Assembly: GCF_000814905.1 (NCBI RefSeq)
Contig: NZ_JXAG01000050.1
Location: forward strand, 1 to 64,000
Length of the DNA stretch: 64,000 nt
DNA from: Enterobacter sp. Bisph1
GTDB lineage: Bacteria; Pseudomonadota; Gammaproteobacteria; Enterobacterales; Enterobacteriaceae
Direction of reading: 5' to 3'
Shown: piece by piece, positions 38,353-49,098 of the stretch
Layout: every line of letters starts with the position of its first letter
Numbering within the stretch: position 1 is the stretch's first letter
Position numbers and translations under genes: made by a program
Notes under the pieces: generated by a model
What the model saw: only the letters and a program-made list of their open reading frames with translations
What the model was told of the DNA's origin: nothing
Databases searched by the model: none

Positions 38353-39534
38353 CTAGCGGATCTCGCGATCGCGCCCGGCAAATGCGCCGAACACTGCCAT
38401 CACCAGTGATAAAAGCACGCACGCCAGCAGCGGCAGCTGCCAGTCACCGCTGGCGTCGTGAACTTTCCCCATCAGCGGCGGCCCACACGCAGCCAGCAAA
38501 TAGCCGACGGATTGCGCCATCCCCGAGAGCGCAGCGGCCTGGTGCGCGGAGCAGGCACGCAGGCCGATAAACGTCAGACCCAGGATCATGGTGGCGCCGG
38601 AGCCAAAGCCATAAACCAGCGTCCACAGCGCCGCCTGCGCCGGAGAGAGCCACAGCCCTAACGAACCCACCGCGCAAAACATTGCGGTGACAACAGCGAT
38701 ACCGCGCTGGTCTTTCAACCGTGGCAGAATCAGCGGCACCAGCAGCCCGGGTACGGCGGTCGCCAGCTGCAACATACCGTGCACTGAGCCCGCCTGCGCA
38801 TCTGTGAAACCGTGTGCAATCAGAATCGACGGCAGCCAGCCAATAACGATGTAATAGATTAATGAGTTAATCCCCAGATACAGCGTCACCTGCCAGGCCA
38901 GCCCTGAGCGCCAAATCCCACGGTTATGCAGCGCGCCGGAGCTACTCAGCGCGACGGGTGCTTCTGCGCGCAATCTGGGGAGCCACAAGGCTAATGCCAC
39001 CAGGGGGAAGACCATCAGCATCAACAGCGCGCCATGCCAGCCCGCGCCATGCTGCGCCAGCGGAACCACTGCCGCCGAGCCGAGGGCCGCCGCTACGCCC
39101 ATCGTCAGGGAGTAAGCGCCGGTCAGTTTGGCGACATGTTGGGCGAAGTCACGTTTTAATATTCCCGGCAGCAGCACGTTGCCAAGGGCGATGCCGCAGC
39201 CAATGATCGCGGTACCGACAAACAGCAGCAGCGCCGAGGGCAGGGAACGCAAGGCGATGCCAAGGCAAATCAGTACCATGGCGGCAAACAGGCTACGTTC
39301 CATACCGAAACGGCGCGCTACACCGGCGGCGAGCGGCGATATCAGCGCAAAGGCCAGCAGCGGTAGCGTGGTGAGCATGCCGGTTTGCGCGGTGGTTAAA
39401 CCATACTCCGCGCGAATGGCATCCAGCAGCGGTGCCGCTGCGGTAAAGGTAACGCGAAGCGTGGTGGCGATCATCAGGATCCCGGCAATCAGCAGAACGC
39501 TCTGTTTGCCGCGAGAGGGAAGGCTAAAGGTCAT
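38353..39534 (-). CDS. nimT: 2-nitroimidazole exporter NimT (YeaN)
   Basis: Major-facilitator (CynX/NimT family) inner-membrane transporter. In E. coli it exports 2-nitroimidazole. 393 residues with twelve predicted membrane segments, the same length as E. coli YeaN. Typical segments are TGMLTTLPLLAFALISPLAAG and FGSGATMILGLTFIGLRA. It is divergent from nimR over a 99-base gap, as in E. coli, so control by NimR is likely. Confidence 0.9.
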   Translation of the reverse strand: MTFSLPSRGKQSVLLIAGILMIATTLRVTFTAAAPLLDAIRAEYGLTTAQTGMLTTLPLLAFALISPLAAGVARRFGMERSLFAAMVLICLGIALRSLPSALLLFVGTAIIGCGIALGNVLLPGILKRDFAQHVAKLTGAYSLTMGVAAALGSAAVVPLAQHGAGWHGALLMLMVFPLVALALWLPRLRAEAPVALSSSGALHNRGIWRSGLAWQVTLYLGINSLIYYIVIGWLPSILIAHGFTDAQAGSVHGMLQLATAVPGLLVPLILPRLKDQRGIAVVTAMFCAVGSLGLWLSPAQAALWTLVYGFGSGATMILGLTFIGLRACSAHQAAALSGMAQSVGYLLAACGPPLMGKVHDASGDWQLPLLACVLLSLVMAVFGAFAGRDREIR

Positions 39535-39633
39535 TGTATTCTCTGGGTTACGAACAGAGCGCTACGATAACGCTTTTTCTCGCTGTTTTAATCAAGCTAA
39601 AATGACACTTTATCGCTAAATTCGGACAACTTT

Positions 39634-40419
39634 ATGCACGGACTTGGCTTAGGCGGTTTTGATCCCGACAGCCAGCAGGATGCGGCAGTGGCGTTTAGTG
39701 TCACCGTCAAAGAGGGTGAGCAGCGTATTCCCGTTCATCACCACCGCAAAGGGCAGCTTATTCTGGCACTGAAAGGCGCTATCACCTGCGAAGTGGAACA
39801 TGCCCGCTGGATGGTGCCGCCACATCATGCAATGTGGCTTCCGGGCGAAGTCGCGCACAGCAACTGCGCGACGGCGGATGCTCAGCTCTGTTTTCTGTTT
39901 ATTGAACCCTGGTCGGTGGTGATGCCAGAGCACTGCTGCACGCTCAAAATATCAGCGCTGGTGCGCGAGTTAATCCTGACATTAGCCACGCGCACGCCCG
40001 CCCAGCGGCGTGAACCGGCCGGCCAACGGCTGGTGCAGGTGCTGTTTGATGAACTGCCGGCGCAGCCGCAAATGCACCTGCAGTTACCGGTTTCTGCGCA
40101 CCCGAAAATCCGCCAGATGATAACGACGATGGAGAATAATCCCGCCGAGCGACAAACCCTGGCGCACTGGGCGCAGCTGTTCGCCATGAGCGAGCGCAAC
40201 CTGGCGCGGCTGGTAGTGAAAGAGACGGGACTCAGTTTTCGCCGCTGGCGGCATCAGATGCAGCTTATTCTCGCGCTACGGTTATTAATTGAGGGCCAGC
40301 CGGTGCAGCAGATTGCCCAGGCGCTGGGCTATGACTCAACAACTGCTTTTATCACCATGTTTAAAAAAGGGCTGGGGCAGACGCCGGGGCGTTATATGAC
40401 GGGGCTGGGCGAGGCGTAA
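39634..40419 (+). CDS. nimR: AraC-family regulator NimR (YeaM)
   Basis: 261 residues. The N-terminal cupin segment (VHHHRKGQLILALKGAITCEVEHARW) is followed by a C-terminal AraC domain with two helix-turn-helix motifs: HWAQLFAMSERNLARLVVKETG and VQQIAQALGYDSTTAFITMFKKGLG. In E. coli NimR represses the divergent nimT. The intergenic region of 99 bases should hold its operator; I could not identify a palindrome with confidence. Confidence 0.9.
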   Translation: MHGLGLGGFDPDSQQDAAVAFSVTVKEGEQRIPVHHHRKGQLILALKGAITCEVEHARWMVPPHHAMWLPGEVAHSNCATADAQLCFLFIEPWSVVMPEHCCTLKISALVRELILTLATRTPAQRREPAGQRLVQVLFDELPAQPQMHLQLPVSAHPKIRQMITTMENNPAERQTLAHWAQLFAMSERNLARLVVKETGLSFRRWRHQMQLILALRLLIEGQPVQQIAQALGYDSTTAFITMFKKGLGQTPGRYMTGLGEA

Positions 40420-40622
40420 AATATTCTGCTTGCCGGCGCGTAGTTTTTATTCAGGTGAGGCATATTTATCGTGCCGCAGGCTTAATGATAAGTGATTCAT
40501 ATGGGATGAAGGATTTTAATAACTTTTTTAGCTAATCAATGCACTTTTTGATATTTGTCGGCTGGGTGAGCTTGTGTGACTTTAGCGCTAAATCAACACC
40601 ATAACAGGGTTCAAGGATTAGC

Positions 40623-41447
40623 ATGGCAAGCTCATTACAGACAAAAAAAATCGCTACGCTTAGCGCACTGGCGCTGCTTTCAGCGCTCTCTTTCTCCGCA
40701 CACGCAGACAAACTGGCAGATATCAAAGCCGCAGGCGTGGTTAAAGTGGCGACTTTCGACGCCAACCCGCCGTTCGGCGCTATCGATGCCAAAACCCATG
40801 ATATCGTCGGCTATGATGTCGATTTTGCCAAAGCGCTGGCCAAAAGCCTGGGCGTAAAACTGCAGCTGGTGGCCACCAACCCGGCGAACCGTATTCCGCT
40901 GCTGCAGTCGGGCAAAGTGGATCTGATTGTCGCGGATATCACCATCACGCCGGAACGCGCGCAGGTGATTGACTTCTCCACGCCGTATTTTGTGACCGGC
41001 CAGCAGTTCCTCGTCGCCGCTAAATCACCCGATAAGCTGGATGCCTACAGCAAAGCGCGTATCGGCGCGGTGAAAGGCACTACCGGCGAGCAGGCTTTAC
41101 ACCAGCGTTTCCCGCAGTCGCGGGTGATGGCCTACGACGACATCCCGCTGGCGCTGACCGCTCTGCGTAACGGCAACGTGCAGGCGATCACCCAGGACAG
41201 CACTATTCTGGCCGGGTTGCTGGCGGAGGCACCGGATAAAGCGCAGTTCAAAATTCTGCCGGATCTGCTGTCAAAAGAGGAGATCGGCGTTGGCGTCGGT
41301 AAGGGCGAAACGGCGTTGCTCAACGCGGTCAATCAGGAGCTGGTAAACCTTGAGAAGAACGGCGAGGCGGCGAAAATCTACGCTACCTGGTTTGGTCCGC
41401 AAACCAAAACCCCCGCTCCACGCAGCTTTACCATAGAAGCGAAGTAA
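40623..41447 (+). CDS. Polar amino acid ABC transporter, substrate-binding protein
   Basis: 274 residues with a signal peptide ending near residue 28 (LSFSAHA). The mature protein is a class 3 solute-binding protein of the glutamate/polar amino acid type: GVVKVATFDANPPFGAID, GYDVDFAKALAKSLG (signature), DLIVADITITPERAQVIDFS, GAVKGTTGEQ and the C-terminal EEIGVGVGKG. The second position of the ligand-binding lobe keeps an acidic residue (DITIT). It is the first of four genes for a complete importer. Between this gene and the ATPase lies a strong hairpin (41472-41495). The exact amino acid transported cannot be read from sequence. Confidence 0.9.
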   Translation: MASSLQTKKIATLSALALLSALSFSAHADKLADIKAAGVVKVATFDANPPFGAIDAKTHDIVGYDVDFAKALAKSLGVKLQLVATNPANRIPLLQSGKVDLIVADITITPERAQVIDFSTPYFVTGQQFLVAAKSPDKLDAYSKARIGAVKGTTGEQALHQRFPQSRVMAYDDIPLALTALRNGNVQAITQDSTILAGLLAEAPDKAQFKILPDLLSKEEIGVGVGKGETALLNAVNQELVNLEKNGEAAKIYATWFGPQTKTPAPRSFTIEAK

Positions 41448-41471
41448 CAATGCTGGCAGGTCTTTTCTCTT

Positions 41472-41495
41472 CCTCCGTGGCGGATGCCACGGAGG
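41472..41495 (+). promoter_or_regulatory. Hairpin that covers the ATPase ribosome site
   Basis: CCTCCGTGGC and GCCACGGAGG form a perfect GC-rich 10-bp stem with a GGAT loop. The GGAGG at its 3' end is the Shine-Dalgarno sequence for a GTG at 41504 (8-base spacing). The hairpin also lies 25 bases past the stop of the binding-protein gene. It may reduce translation of the membrane-complex genes, protect the upstream mRNA, or both. Confidence 0.62.
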
Positions 41496-41503
41496 TATCG
41501 CCC

Positions 41504-42271
41504 GTGGCGAAAGGCACCATTGTGTTTCGTCAGGCGAGCAAACGCTACGGCGATAATGTCGTCTTGAAATCCATTGATTTAGAGGTTGCCGCCGGAGAAG
41601 TACTGGCGGTGTGCGGGCCGTCCGGTTCCGGTAAATCGACGCTTATTCGTTTGGTTAATCAGCTCGAAACCTTAAGCGGGGGGGAAATCTATGTTGACGG
41701 CCAGCCCACCAGCACGCTGAAAGGTCGCGGGTTGCGCGCGTTGCGCCAGCATGTAGGCTTCGTCTTCCAGCAATTTAACCTGTATGCCCACCTCAACGCG
41801 CTGGATAACATTACGCTGGCCTTACGGCGCATTCATGGTAAAAGCGCTGACGAAGCGCAGGCCACGGCGCTGGCATTGCTGGCGCGCGTTGGGCTGCAGG
41901 ATAAAGCCTATCACTACCCGGCGCAGCTGTCGGGCGGCCAGCAGCAGCGGGTGGCGATTGCCCGCACCCTGGCGGCCGATCCGCATATTATCTTGTTCGA
42001 CGAGCCTACTTCTGCCCTCGATCCAGAGATGATCGGTGAAGTATTGCAGGTGATGAAATCCCTGGCGCACAGCGGTATTACGCTGATGGTGGTGACGCAC
42101 GAAATGCAGTTTGCGCGTGAAATTGCCGACCGGGTGATTTTTATTGATGGCGGTGAAATTCTTGAGCAGGCCGCGCCAGCGCAGTTTTTCTCGGCGCCGC
42201 AGCACCCGCGGGCGCAGCGCTTTTTACAGAAAGTGCTCAATCCGCTGCATGCGGATAACAAGGAGCTGTAA
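41504..42271 (+). CDS. Polar amino acid ABC transporter, ATPase
   Basis: 255 residues from GTG 41504, or 273 from ATG 41450. GTG is preferred because GGAGG stands eight bases before it and the extra N-terminus is the coding of a hairpin. Walker A is GPSGSGKST, the Q-loop FQQFNLYAHL, signature LSGGQQQR, Walker B ILFDEPTSALDPE and the switch VVTHEMQFA, all intact and of the GlnQ/GltL class. The stop overlaps the start of the next permease gene (ATG at 42271). Confidence 0.9.
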   Translation: MAKGTIVFRQASKRYGDNVVLKSIDLEVAAGEVLAVCGPSGSGKSTLIRLVNQLETLSGGEIYVDGQPTSTLKGRGLRALRQHVGFVFQQFNLYAHLNALDNITLALRRIHGKSADEAQATALALLARVGLQDKAYHYPAQLSGGQQQRVAIARTLAADPHIILFDEPTSALDPEMIGEVLQVMKSLAHSGITLMVVTHEMQFAREIADRVIFIDGGEILEQAAPAQFFSAPQHPRAQRFLQKVLNPLHADNKEL

Positions 42272-43029
42272 TGGCGTTGCATCTCGACTGGGCGGGAGTG
42301 CTGAGCGGGCAGCCTGCACAATGGATACTTTCGGGTTTCCTGACCACTGTTTGGGTGACGGTTGCCGGGGCGCTACTGGCAACCTTGCTGACGGTGCTGC
42401 TGCTGGCACTGCGCCAGACCGGCGGTAAAGCAGGCCGCGGGCTGGTGGCGACATGGGTATCACTGTTTCGCAATACGCCGCTGCTGGTGCAGTTGCTGTT
42501 CTGGTATTTCGCCGCCTGGAACGTACTGCCGCAGAGTTTTCGTCTCTACGTCAATGACGATCACGCTTTTAGTATCCTGCCGGGCGATGTCTGGTGGTTT
42601 ACCCCGGAGTTTCTCTCCTCGGCGTGGGCACTGGGGCTGTTTACCGCTGCGTTTCTGGTAGAAGAGATTCAGGCGGGTCTCGCTGCCGTACCGCGCGGGC
42701 AAACGGAAGCCGCGCTGGCTCAGGGCTTTAGCCCGCAGGCGCTGTTTCGTTGGGTATTGTTGCCGCAGGGGTTGCAGAACGCATGGCAGCCGGTGGTGGG
42801 GCAATACTTGAATCTGATGAAGCTCTCTTCGCTGGCGACCGGCATTGGTCTGGGAGAGTTAACCTATCAGACCCGGCAGATAGAGAGCTTTAACGCCCAT
42901 GCGCTGGAAGCGTTTGCTGTCGGCAGCGCACTCTATTTGCTGCTGGGGCTGGTAATGAGCCTACTGTTTAATCTGCCGCGCCACTGGCGGGCGCTGCGGC
43001 GTACTGCGGAGCTTCGCCATGATCGCTAA
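42271..43029 (+). CDS. Polar amino acid ABC transporter, permease 1
   Basis: 252 residues, a GltJ-like inner-membrane permease. Four to five membrane segments are predicted. FRNTPLLVQLLFWYF near residue 68 and the EAALAQGFSPQALFRWVLLPQGL coupling loop near residue 145 are typical of the HisM/GltJ class. It starts on the last base of the ATPase gene and overlaps the next permease gene by 11 bases. Confidence 0.9.
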   Translation: MALHLDWAGVLSGQPAQWILSGFLTTVWVTVAGALLATLLTVLLLALRQTGGKAGRGLVATWVSLFRNTPLLVQLLFWYFAAWNVLPQSFRLYVNDDHAFSILPGDVWWFTPEFLSSAWALGLFTAAFLVEEIQAGLAAVPRGQTEAALAQGFSPQALFRWVLLPQGLQNAWQPVVGQYLNLMKLSSLATGIGLGELTYQTRQIESFNAHALEAFAVGSALYLLLGLVMSLLFNLPRHWRALRRTAELRHDR

Positions 43030-43711
43030 TCTCACCGTCATTACGGATAATCTCGACTATTTGCTGTGGGGGCGAGCGGCACAGGGTGAACCCGGCGGCG
43101 TACTGCTCTCGTTACTGATGACGCTCGGCGCGGCGGTGCTGGCCTTTCCCGGCGGTGTACTGCTGGCCTGTTGTGCCTGGCGTTTGCGCGGCTGGCCGCG
43201 GCGGCTGCTGTTTTTATGGGCGGAGCTGATCCGCGGTATTCCGCTGATCTTCGTCATTTTCTGGCTGTGGTTTCTGTTGCCGTTGCTGACGGGGGCGGAT
43301 CTGCCGGGTGCGCTGACCGTAACGCTGGCGCTGGCGTGGTTTACCTCGGCGGCGGTGATGTATTCAACCCTCGCGGCGCTGGAAGCGTTGCCGAAGGGGC
43401 AATACGAAGCGGCCCTCAGCAGCGGGTTTGCCAGCGCACAGATTCTACGGCTGGTGCTGCTACCGCAGGCGTTACGCAACGCGCTGCCATCGTATATCGG
43501 TTTACTCATCGCACTGCTAAAAGATACGTCGCTGGCGTTTATCGTTAACGTGCCGGAGCTAACTACCGTCGCAGGCCAGGTGAATAACCGTGTGCAGGTG
43601 TATCCGGTGGCGCTGTTTGTCTTTACCGGGCTGGTCTATTACCTGCTGTGTAGCCTGCTGGAGCTTACGGTTAACCAGTGGCAGCGAAGTCACTCACTGC
43701 CGACCAATTAA
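43019..43711 (+). CDS. Polar amino acid ABC transporter, permease 2
   Basis: 230 residues, a GltK-like permease. [17 protein letters not shown] is the family start of the permease core, and [26 protein letters not shown] is the coupling loop. It ends the four-gene operon; its last 18 bases overlap the end of yeaL on the other strand, so the operon was inserted next to yeaL with no spare DNA. Confidence 0.9.
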   Translation: MIANLTVITDNLDYLLWGRAAQGEPGGVLLSLLMTLGAAVLAFPGGVLLACCAWRLRGWPRRLLFLWAELIRGIPLIFVIFWLWFLLPLLTGADLPGALTVTLALAWFTSAAVMYSTLAALEALPKGQYEAALSSGFASAQILRLVLLPQALRNALPSYIGLLIALLKDTSLAFIVNVPELTTVAGQVNNRVQVYPVALFVFTGLVYYLLCSLLELTVNQWQRSHSLPTN

Positions 43712-44140
43712 CAACGACACTAATCCCGCCGCAATCAGTGGCCCGACCGGAACGCCCCGGAACAGGGCCACGCCGAGCACCGTACCCACCAGTAATCCCG
43801 CCACCAGTGAGGGTTGTGAACTCATCAAGGTCACGCCGCGACCGCCGAGCCACGAGACAAAAATGCCCACCACAATCGCCACCAGGGATTTCCAGTTCAC
43901 AAATGAGTGCAGCAGGGTAGACGGCGGCAGCGAGCCGCTGGCGATCGGTGCCATGACGCCAATGGTCAGGATAATAATGCCAATCGTCAGCCCCTGTTTC
44001 TCAATCCACGGGAAAAAGGTGTTAAGCGGCGTGACGCGAATCATGATCAGCACCATTATCGAGATGGCGACGGTGGTGTTATGGCTGGCAAAACCCAGCG
44101 CCACCAGCGCCAGCAAAATAAACAGCGTGGTATCAAACAT
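43694..44140 (-). CDS. yeaL: DUF441 membrane protein YeaL
   Basis: 148 residues with four predicted membrane segments, the E. coli length. Typical DUF441 pieces are [33 protein letters not shown] and [16 protein letters not shown]. Function unknown. It follows yeaK by about 60 bases in the same direction; yoaI, which lies between them in E. coli, was not found. Confidence 0.93.
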   Translation of the reverse strand: MFDTTLFILLALVALGFASHNTTVAISIMVLIMIRVTPLNTFFPWIEKQGLTIGIIILTIGVMAPIASGSLPPSTLLHSFVNWKSLVAIVVGIFVSWLGGRGVTLMSSQPSLVAGLLVGTVLGVALFRGVPVGPLIAAGLVSLLIGRQ

Positions 44141-44202
44141 CTTAAGCTCCTTGCCAAAAGTGGGTCCGTGTATGCTACGCGCTGCGGCTGCTTATCGCTG
44201 GG

Positions 44203-44700
44203 TTATTCGCGGCGAAAATCCACCAGCTCAGGTTGAGCAATGCGCAGATAATCCTGCGTGTTCATGATAACCGACTTCTCAAGCAGACCGGCATTGAAAG
44301 CGATATCGTCAAAGCGCTGAAACAGCAGCGGGTCGGCGACCAGGTGCAAATCCGGGTGAAAGCTGAATGGCGGAATTGCACCAAACACGCAGGCGGTCAG
44401 CGCATCGACTTCTGCGGGGCTGGCGAGGGAGGCTTTGCTGCCGCCGAAATGCTGCGCTAAGCGTGCGAGATCGGCCTGTAAATCTGCAGCGAGGATGGCC
44501 AGTACATGCATTTTCACGCCGTTACCTTTGATTTTACACAGCAGCGCTTTAGCCCCCTGGCCCAGCGCCGTACCGCGAATTTCACTCACGGCTTCACATT
44601 TGCCGACGGCCTCATGTTCAACCACGCGAAAGCGCGCCTGCTGTTGTTCAAGCAGGCTTACTAAATGCTGGTGGACGTTACGGCTGGCTATTTCAGACAT
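44203..44700 (-). CDS. yeaK: Mischarged aminoacyl-tRNA deacylase YeaK
   Basis: YbaK/ProX-family trans-editing enzyme that in E. coli clears Ser- and Thr-mischarged tRNA. 165 residues from 44700 (MSEIASRNVHQHL). Motifs: HEAVGKCEAVSEIRGTALGQGAKALLCK, the catalytic-lysine region, and VFGAIPPFSFHPDL. The frame opens further upstream (44742) without conservation. Confidence 0.93.
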   Translation of the reverse strand: MSEIASRNVHQHLVSLLEQQQARFRVVEHEAVGKCEAVSEIRGTALGQGAKALLCKIKGNGVKMHVLAILAADLQADLARLAQHFGGSKASLASPAEVDALTACVFGAIPPFSFHPDLHLVADPLLFQRFDDIAFNAGLLEKSVIMNTQDYLRIAQPELVDFRRE

Positions 44701-44760
44701 GTTGACTCCCTGGGATCGCGTTGAAGATAAAGAATAATTCACGCGCCGGGAGATGAAAAT

Positions 44761-44786
44761 AAAAAAGCCGCCCTGAAGGGGCGGCG
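44761..44786 (-). terminator. Terminator between yeaH and yeaK
   Basis: On the minus strand GCCGCCC and GGGCGGC (44767-44785) are followed by six T. It lies about 300 bases past yeaH and 60 bases before yeaK, so it would end the yeaG-yeaH transcript. Confidence 0.72.
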
Positions 44787-45087
44787 AAGAGAAACAAGCA
44801 CTACAAACAACGCTTTTTTGTGTGTACTGTTAATTTTTTACTCACGGTAGCTTTACGCTACCCGCTCAGTGTCATATCTGAGCGTAACAGCACCGACGCA
44901 AACGCATTCCGCGCTCGCCGTGCCACAAATGCTTCGATAGGGTTACTATGCCATAGCTGTGTGCGCGCAAGGGGTCAAATAGCCGCTATTTTGTACGGCA
45001 ATTCGTCCTTTTACCCGGCTATGGCGATGGATTAGAGGGAAATAGACGGAAAGCGCAGCCGGAAAACGGGTTTCCGACTGCGTGAGG
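44787..45087. other. Intergenic, no gene seen
   Basis: About 300 bases between the terminator and the yeaH stop. In E. coli cdgI and dgcJ lie here; both are absent. Open frames in this stretch are antisense shadows. Confidence 0.55.
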
Positions 45088-46431
<1,344 letters not shown>

Positions 46432-48366
46432 TTATGATGATTTACGTACACGCAGATACCATTCGCACAACAGGCGAACCTGCTTGCGGGTGTAGCCTTT
46501 CTCCATCATACGATCGACAAAATCATCGTGTTTTTTCTGCTCGTCGGTGGAGGTTTTGGCGTTAAACGAAATCACCGGCAGCAGCTCTTCGGTATTCGAG
46601 AACATTTTTTTCTCGATAACCGTGCGCAGTTTTTCGTAGCTGGTCCAGTTCGGGTTACGGCCGTTGTTATTAGCGCGGGCACGCAGCACGAAGTTGACGA
46701 TTTCATTACGGAAGTCTTTCGGGTTGCTGATCCCGGCAGGCTTCTCAATTTTCTCCAGCTCCGCGTTCAGGGATTCGCGGTCAAACAGCTGACCGGTATC
46801 GGGATCGCGGTACTCCTGATCCTGGATCCAGAAATCCGCATAGGTGACATAACGGTCGAAAATGTTCTGCCCATATTCGGAGTAGGATTCGAGATACGCC
46901 GTCTGGATCTCTTTACCAATAAATTCGGCATATTTCGGGATCAGGTAGCCTTTAAGGAACTCAAGGTAACGTTCTGCCTGCTCCTGCGGGAACTGCTCAC
47001 GTTCAATTTGCTGTTCCAGCACGTAAAAGAGATGTACCGGGTTTGCCGCCACTTCCACATGGTCGAAGTTAAATACCCGCGAGAGGATCTTAAAGGCGAA
47101 ACGCGTGGACAAGCCGTTCATGCCTTCGTCGACACCGGCATAGTCGCGGTATTCCTGATAGGACTTGGCTTTTGGATCGGTGTCTTTCAGGCTTTCGCCG
47201 TCGTAGACGCGCATTTTCGAGTAGACGCTGGAGTTTTCCGGCTCTTTCAAACGCGAGAGAATCGAGAAGCGCGCCAGGGTTTCGAGAGTGCCAGGCGCGC
47301 AGGGCGCATGGGAAAGTTCACTGTGATTGAGCAGTTTTTCGTAAATCTTGATCTCTTCCGAGATACGCAGGCAATAAGGCACTTTGACGATATAGACACG
47401 GTCAAGGAACGCTTCATTGTTTTTGTTATTACGGAACTGCACCCATTCAGATTCGTTCGAGTGGGCGAGGATAATGCCGTTAAACGGCAGGGCAGAAATC
47501 CCCTCGGTACCGTTATAGTTGCCTTCCTGTGTTGCGGTCAGCAGCGGGTGCAGCACCTTAATCGGCGCTTTAAACATTTCAACGAACTCCATCACCCCCT
47601 GGTTTGCCCGGCATAGCGCACCGGAGTAGCCGTAGGCGTCGGGATCGTTTTGCGCGTGGTTTTCCAGTTTGCGGATATCCACTTTACCCACCAGCGCCGA
47701 AATGTCCTGGTTGTTCTCATCGCCCGGTTCCGTTTTGGCAATCGCAATCTGTTCGAGAATCGACGGCCAGACTTTTACCACGCGGAATTTGCTGATATCG
47801 CCGCCGAAATCGTGCAGGCGTTTAGCGGCCCACGGCGACATAATTGTGCCGAGATAGCGGCGGGGTACGCTGTATTCCTTTTCCAGGATCTGCGCATCTT
47901 CCTGCGGGTTAAACAGGCACAACGGATGGTCGTTAACCGGGCTGCGTTCGCCGTTGGCGCTCAGCACATAGATCGGTACCCGCTGCATTAAGGATTTTAA
48001 ACGTTCTGCCAGCGACGATTTACCGCCGCCTACCGGGCCAAGCAGATAGAGGATCTGTTTCTTCTCTTCCAGACCCTGCGCCGCGTGCTTGAGGTAGGAG
48101 ACGATTTGCTCAATCGCCTCTTCCATCCCATAGAACTCCTCAAACGCCGGGTAGCGTCCAATGACTCGGTTAGAAAAGAGACGGGAAAGCCGTGGCTCCT
48201 GGGCAGTGTCTACCATCACAGGTTCCCCTATAGCCATCAGCAGCCTTTCAGCGGCGTTAGCATAGGCACTGCGATCTTGCTTACAGATGGCAAGAAACTC
48301 CTGCAGAGTGAACTCTTCGTCCTTGGCAGCTTCATAACGCTGGCGATAGTGATCGAATATATTCAT
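46432..48366 (-). CDS. yeaG: Serine protein kinase YeaG (PrkA family)
   Basis: 644 residues, the E. coli length, from ATG 48366 (MNIFDHYRQRYEAAKDEEF). The N-terminal PrkA AAA-type ATPase carries Walker A GPVGGGKSS near residue 104; the C-terminal kinase-like domain follows. In E. coli YeaG autophosphorylates and phosphorylates other proteins during sustained nitrogen starvation, and yeaGH is sigma-54 dependent. I looked for a -24/-12 element upstream and did not find a convincing one. Confidence 0.97.
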   Translation of the reverse strand: MNIFDHYRQRYEAAKDEEFTLQEFLAICKQDRSAYANAAERLLMAIGEPVMVDTAQEPRLSRLFSNRVIGRYPAFEEFYGMEEAIEQIVSYLKHAAQGLEEKKQILYLLGPVGGGKSSLAERLKSLMQRVPIYVLSANGERSPVNDHPLCLFNPQEDAQILEKEYSVPRRYLGTIMSPWAAKRLHDFGGDISKFRVVKVWPSILEQIAIAKTEPGDENNQDISALVGKVDIRKLENHAQNDPDAYGYSGALCRANQGVMEFVEMFKAPIKVLHPLLTATQEGNYNGTEGISALPFNGIILAHSNESEWVQFRNNKNNEAFLDRVYIVKVPYCLRISEEIKIYEKLLNHSELSHAPCAPGTLETLARFSILSRLKEPENSSVYSKMRVYDGESLKDTDPKAKSYQEYRDYAGVDEGMNGLSTRFAFKILSRVFNFDHVEVAANPVHLFYVLEQQIEREQFPQEQAERYLEFLKGYLIPKYAEFIGKEIQTAYLESYSEYGQNIFDRYVTYADFWIQDQEYRDPDTGQLFDRESLNAELEKIEKPAGISNPKDFRNEIVNFVLRARANNNGRNPNWTSYEKLRTVIEKKMFSNTEELLPVISFNAKTSTDEQKKHDDFVDRMMEKGYTRKQVRLLCEWYLRVRKSS

Positions 48367-48807
48367 GGCATGCCGTCCTTTCGTAATCTGTGGGAACAGT
48401 ACAGCTAACAGTTTTTCCACTTTTAGCGTCGCAAACCAACGGGATAAAAAATATGCACCGTTCTATTTGTTATGAGCGTGTATCGGGCTTTGATCAAGTT
48501 ATGCTGAAAGACGATTCTGCAGGCGACAGGGCCTTTTCTGCCCTCTATTTAGATTAAAAACCCGTCTATATGCGGTTATGTAGATTTTTTATAAGAAAGA
48601 AGGGGGTTCCATGTTGGAAAATGCCAACATTGCGCGCCGGGTGATTATTGGGAAATTTTTACAGGATGTGCGGAATCGCAAGTATAGAAAAAGTGACGTT
48701 GTGATGGTCACTTCATCAACATGAAAGGCTGACGGACACCATAACTACCCGTGCTGTGTGAAACTCTGATGACAAACGGGCGTTTTTTTAGACGCAGTGC
48801 TGAGGGC
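48367..48807. promoter_or_regulatory. yeaG upstream region with a perfect inverted repeat
   Basis: About 440 bases with no gene. It contains the promoter region of yeaG (minus strand) and the perfect inverted repeat ATGTTGG-AAAATG-CCAACAT at 48611-48630, which could be an operator. No sigma-54 element was identified. Confidence 0.4.
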
Positions 48808-48837
48808 AAAAAAAAGCCCCGGCAATAACGCCGGAGC
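48808..48837 (-). terminator. Terminator of the Dlt-like operon
   Basis: On the minus strand GCTCCGGC and GCCGGGGC (one mismatch) enclose GTTATT and are followed by eight T. It lies 25 bases past the carrier-protein stop. Confidence 0.82.
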
Positions 48838-48861
48838 CTGTCGATAGCTAGCGCCGCAACC

Positions 48862-49083
48862 TTAGCCGCGGTTTTCTTCAATGTATTGCGCTAAATGGGC
48901 CGGTGTTTTCAGCACGCTGGCGACTTCCGTCGGCGGGATCATACAGCCGTATACGTCCTGCACTTCCAGCACCATATCCACCGCCAGAATCGAGTCAAGA
49001 ATATCGGACTCGATCAGCTCATCATGGAAGCCGACTTTGCGGGAGAGAATCTTTTCAAACATCGCGAGAATTTCGTTTTCCAT
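48862..49083 (-). CDS. DltC-like acyl/peptidyl carrier protein
   Basis: 73 residues, highly acidic, in the size range of DltC (about 80). Ser31 in SDILDSILAVDM is the expected site for 4'-phosphopantetheine (DltC reads LDSF here). It would carry the amino acid activated by the ligase upstream to the MBOAT protein at the membrane. It is the last gene of the operon dltD-dltX-dltB-dltA-dltC (in reading order), 15 bases after the ligase stop, and is followed by a strong terminator. A general role as acyl carrier in another pathway is unlikely given its partners. Confidence 0.85.
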   Translation of the reverse strand: MENEILAMFEKILSRKVGFHDELIESDILDSILAVDMVLEVQDVYGCMIPPTEVASVLKTPAHLAQYIEENRG

Positions 49084-49098
49084 CGTTTTTACCTCTAA

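Noticed and set aside
46528-47616. 362-codon plus-strand open frame over yeaG
   Set aside because: Antisense shadow; no ribosome site or recognisable domain.
48367-48807. Sigma-54 promoter of yeaG
   Set aside because: Searched by eye for GG-N10-GC with the usual flanks; only imperfect candidates, for example around 48520, were seen, so none is called.
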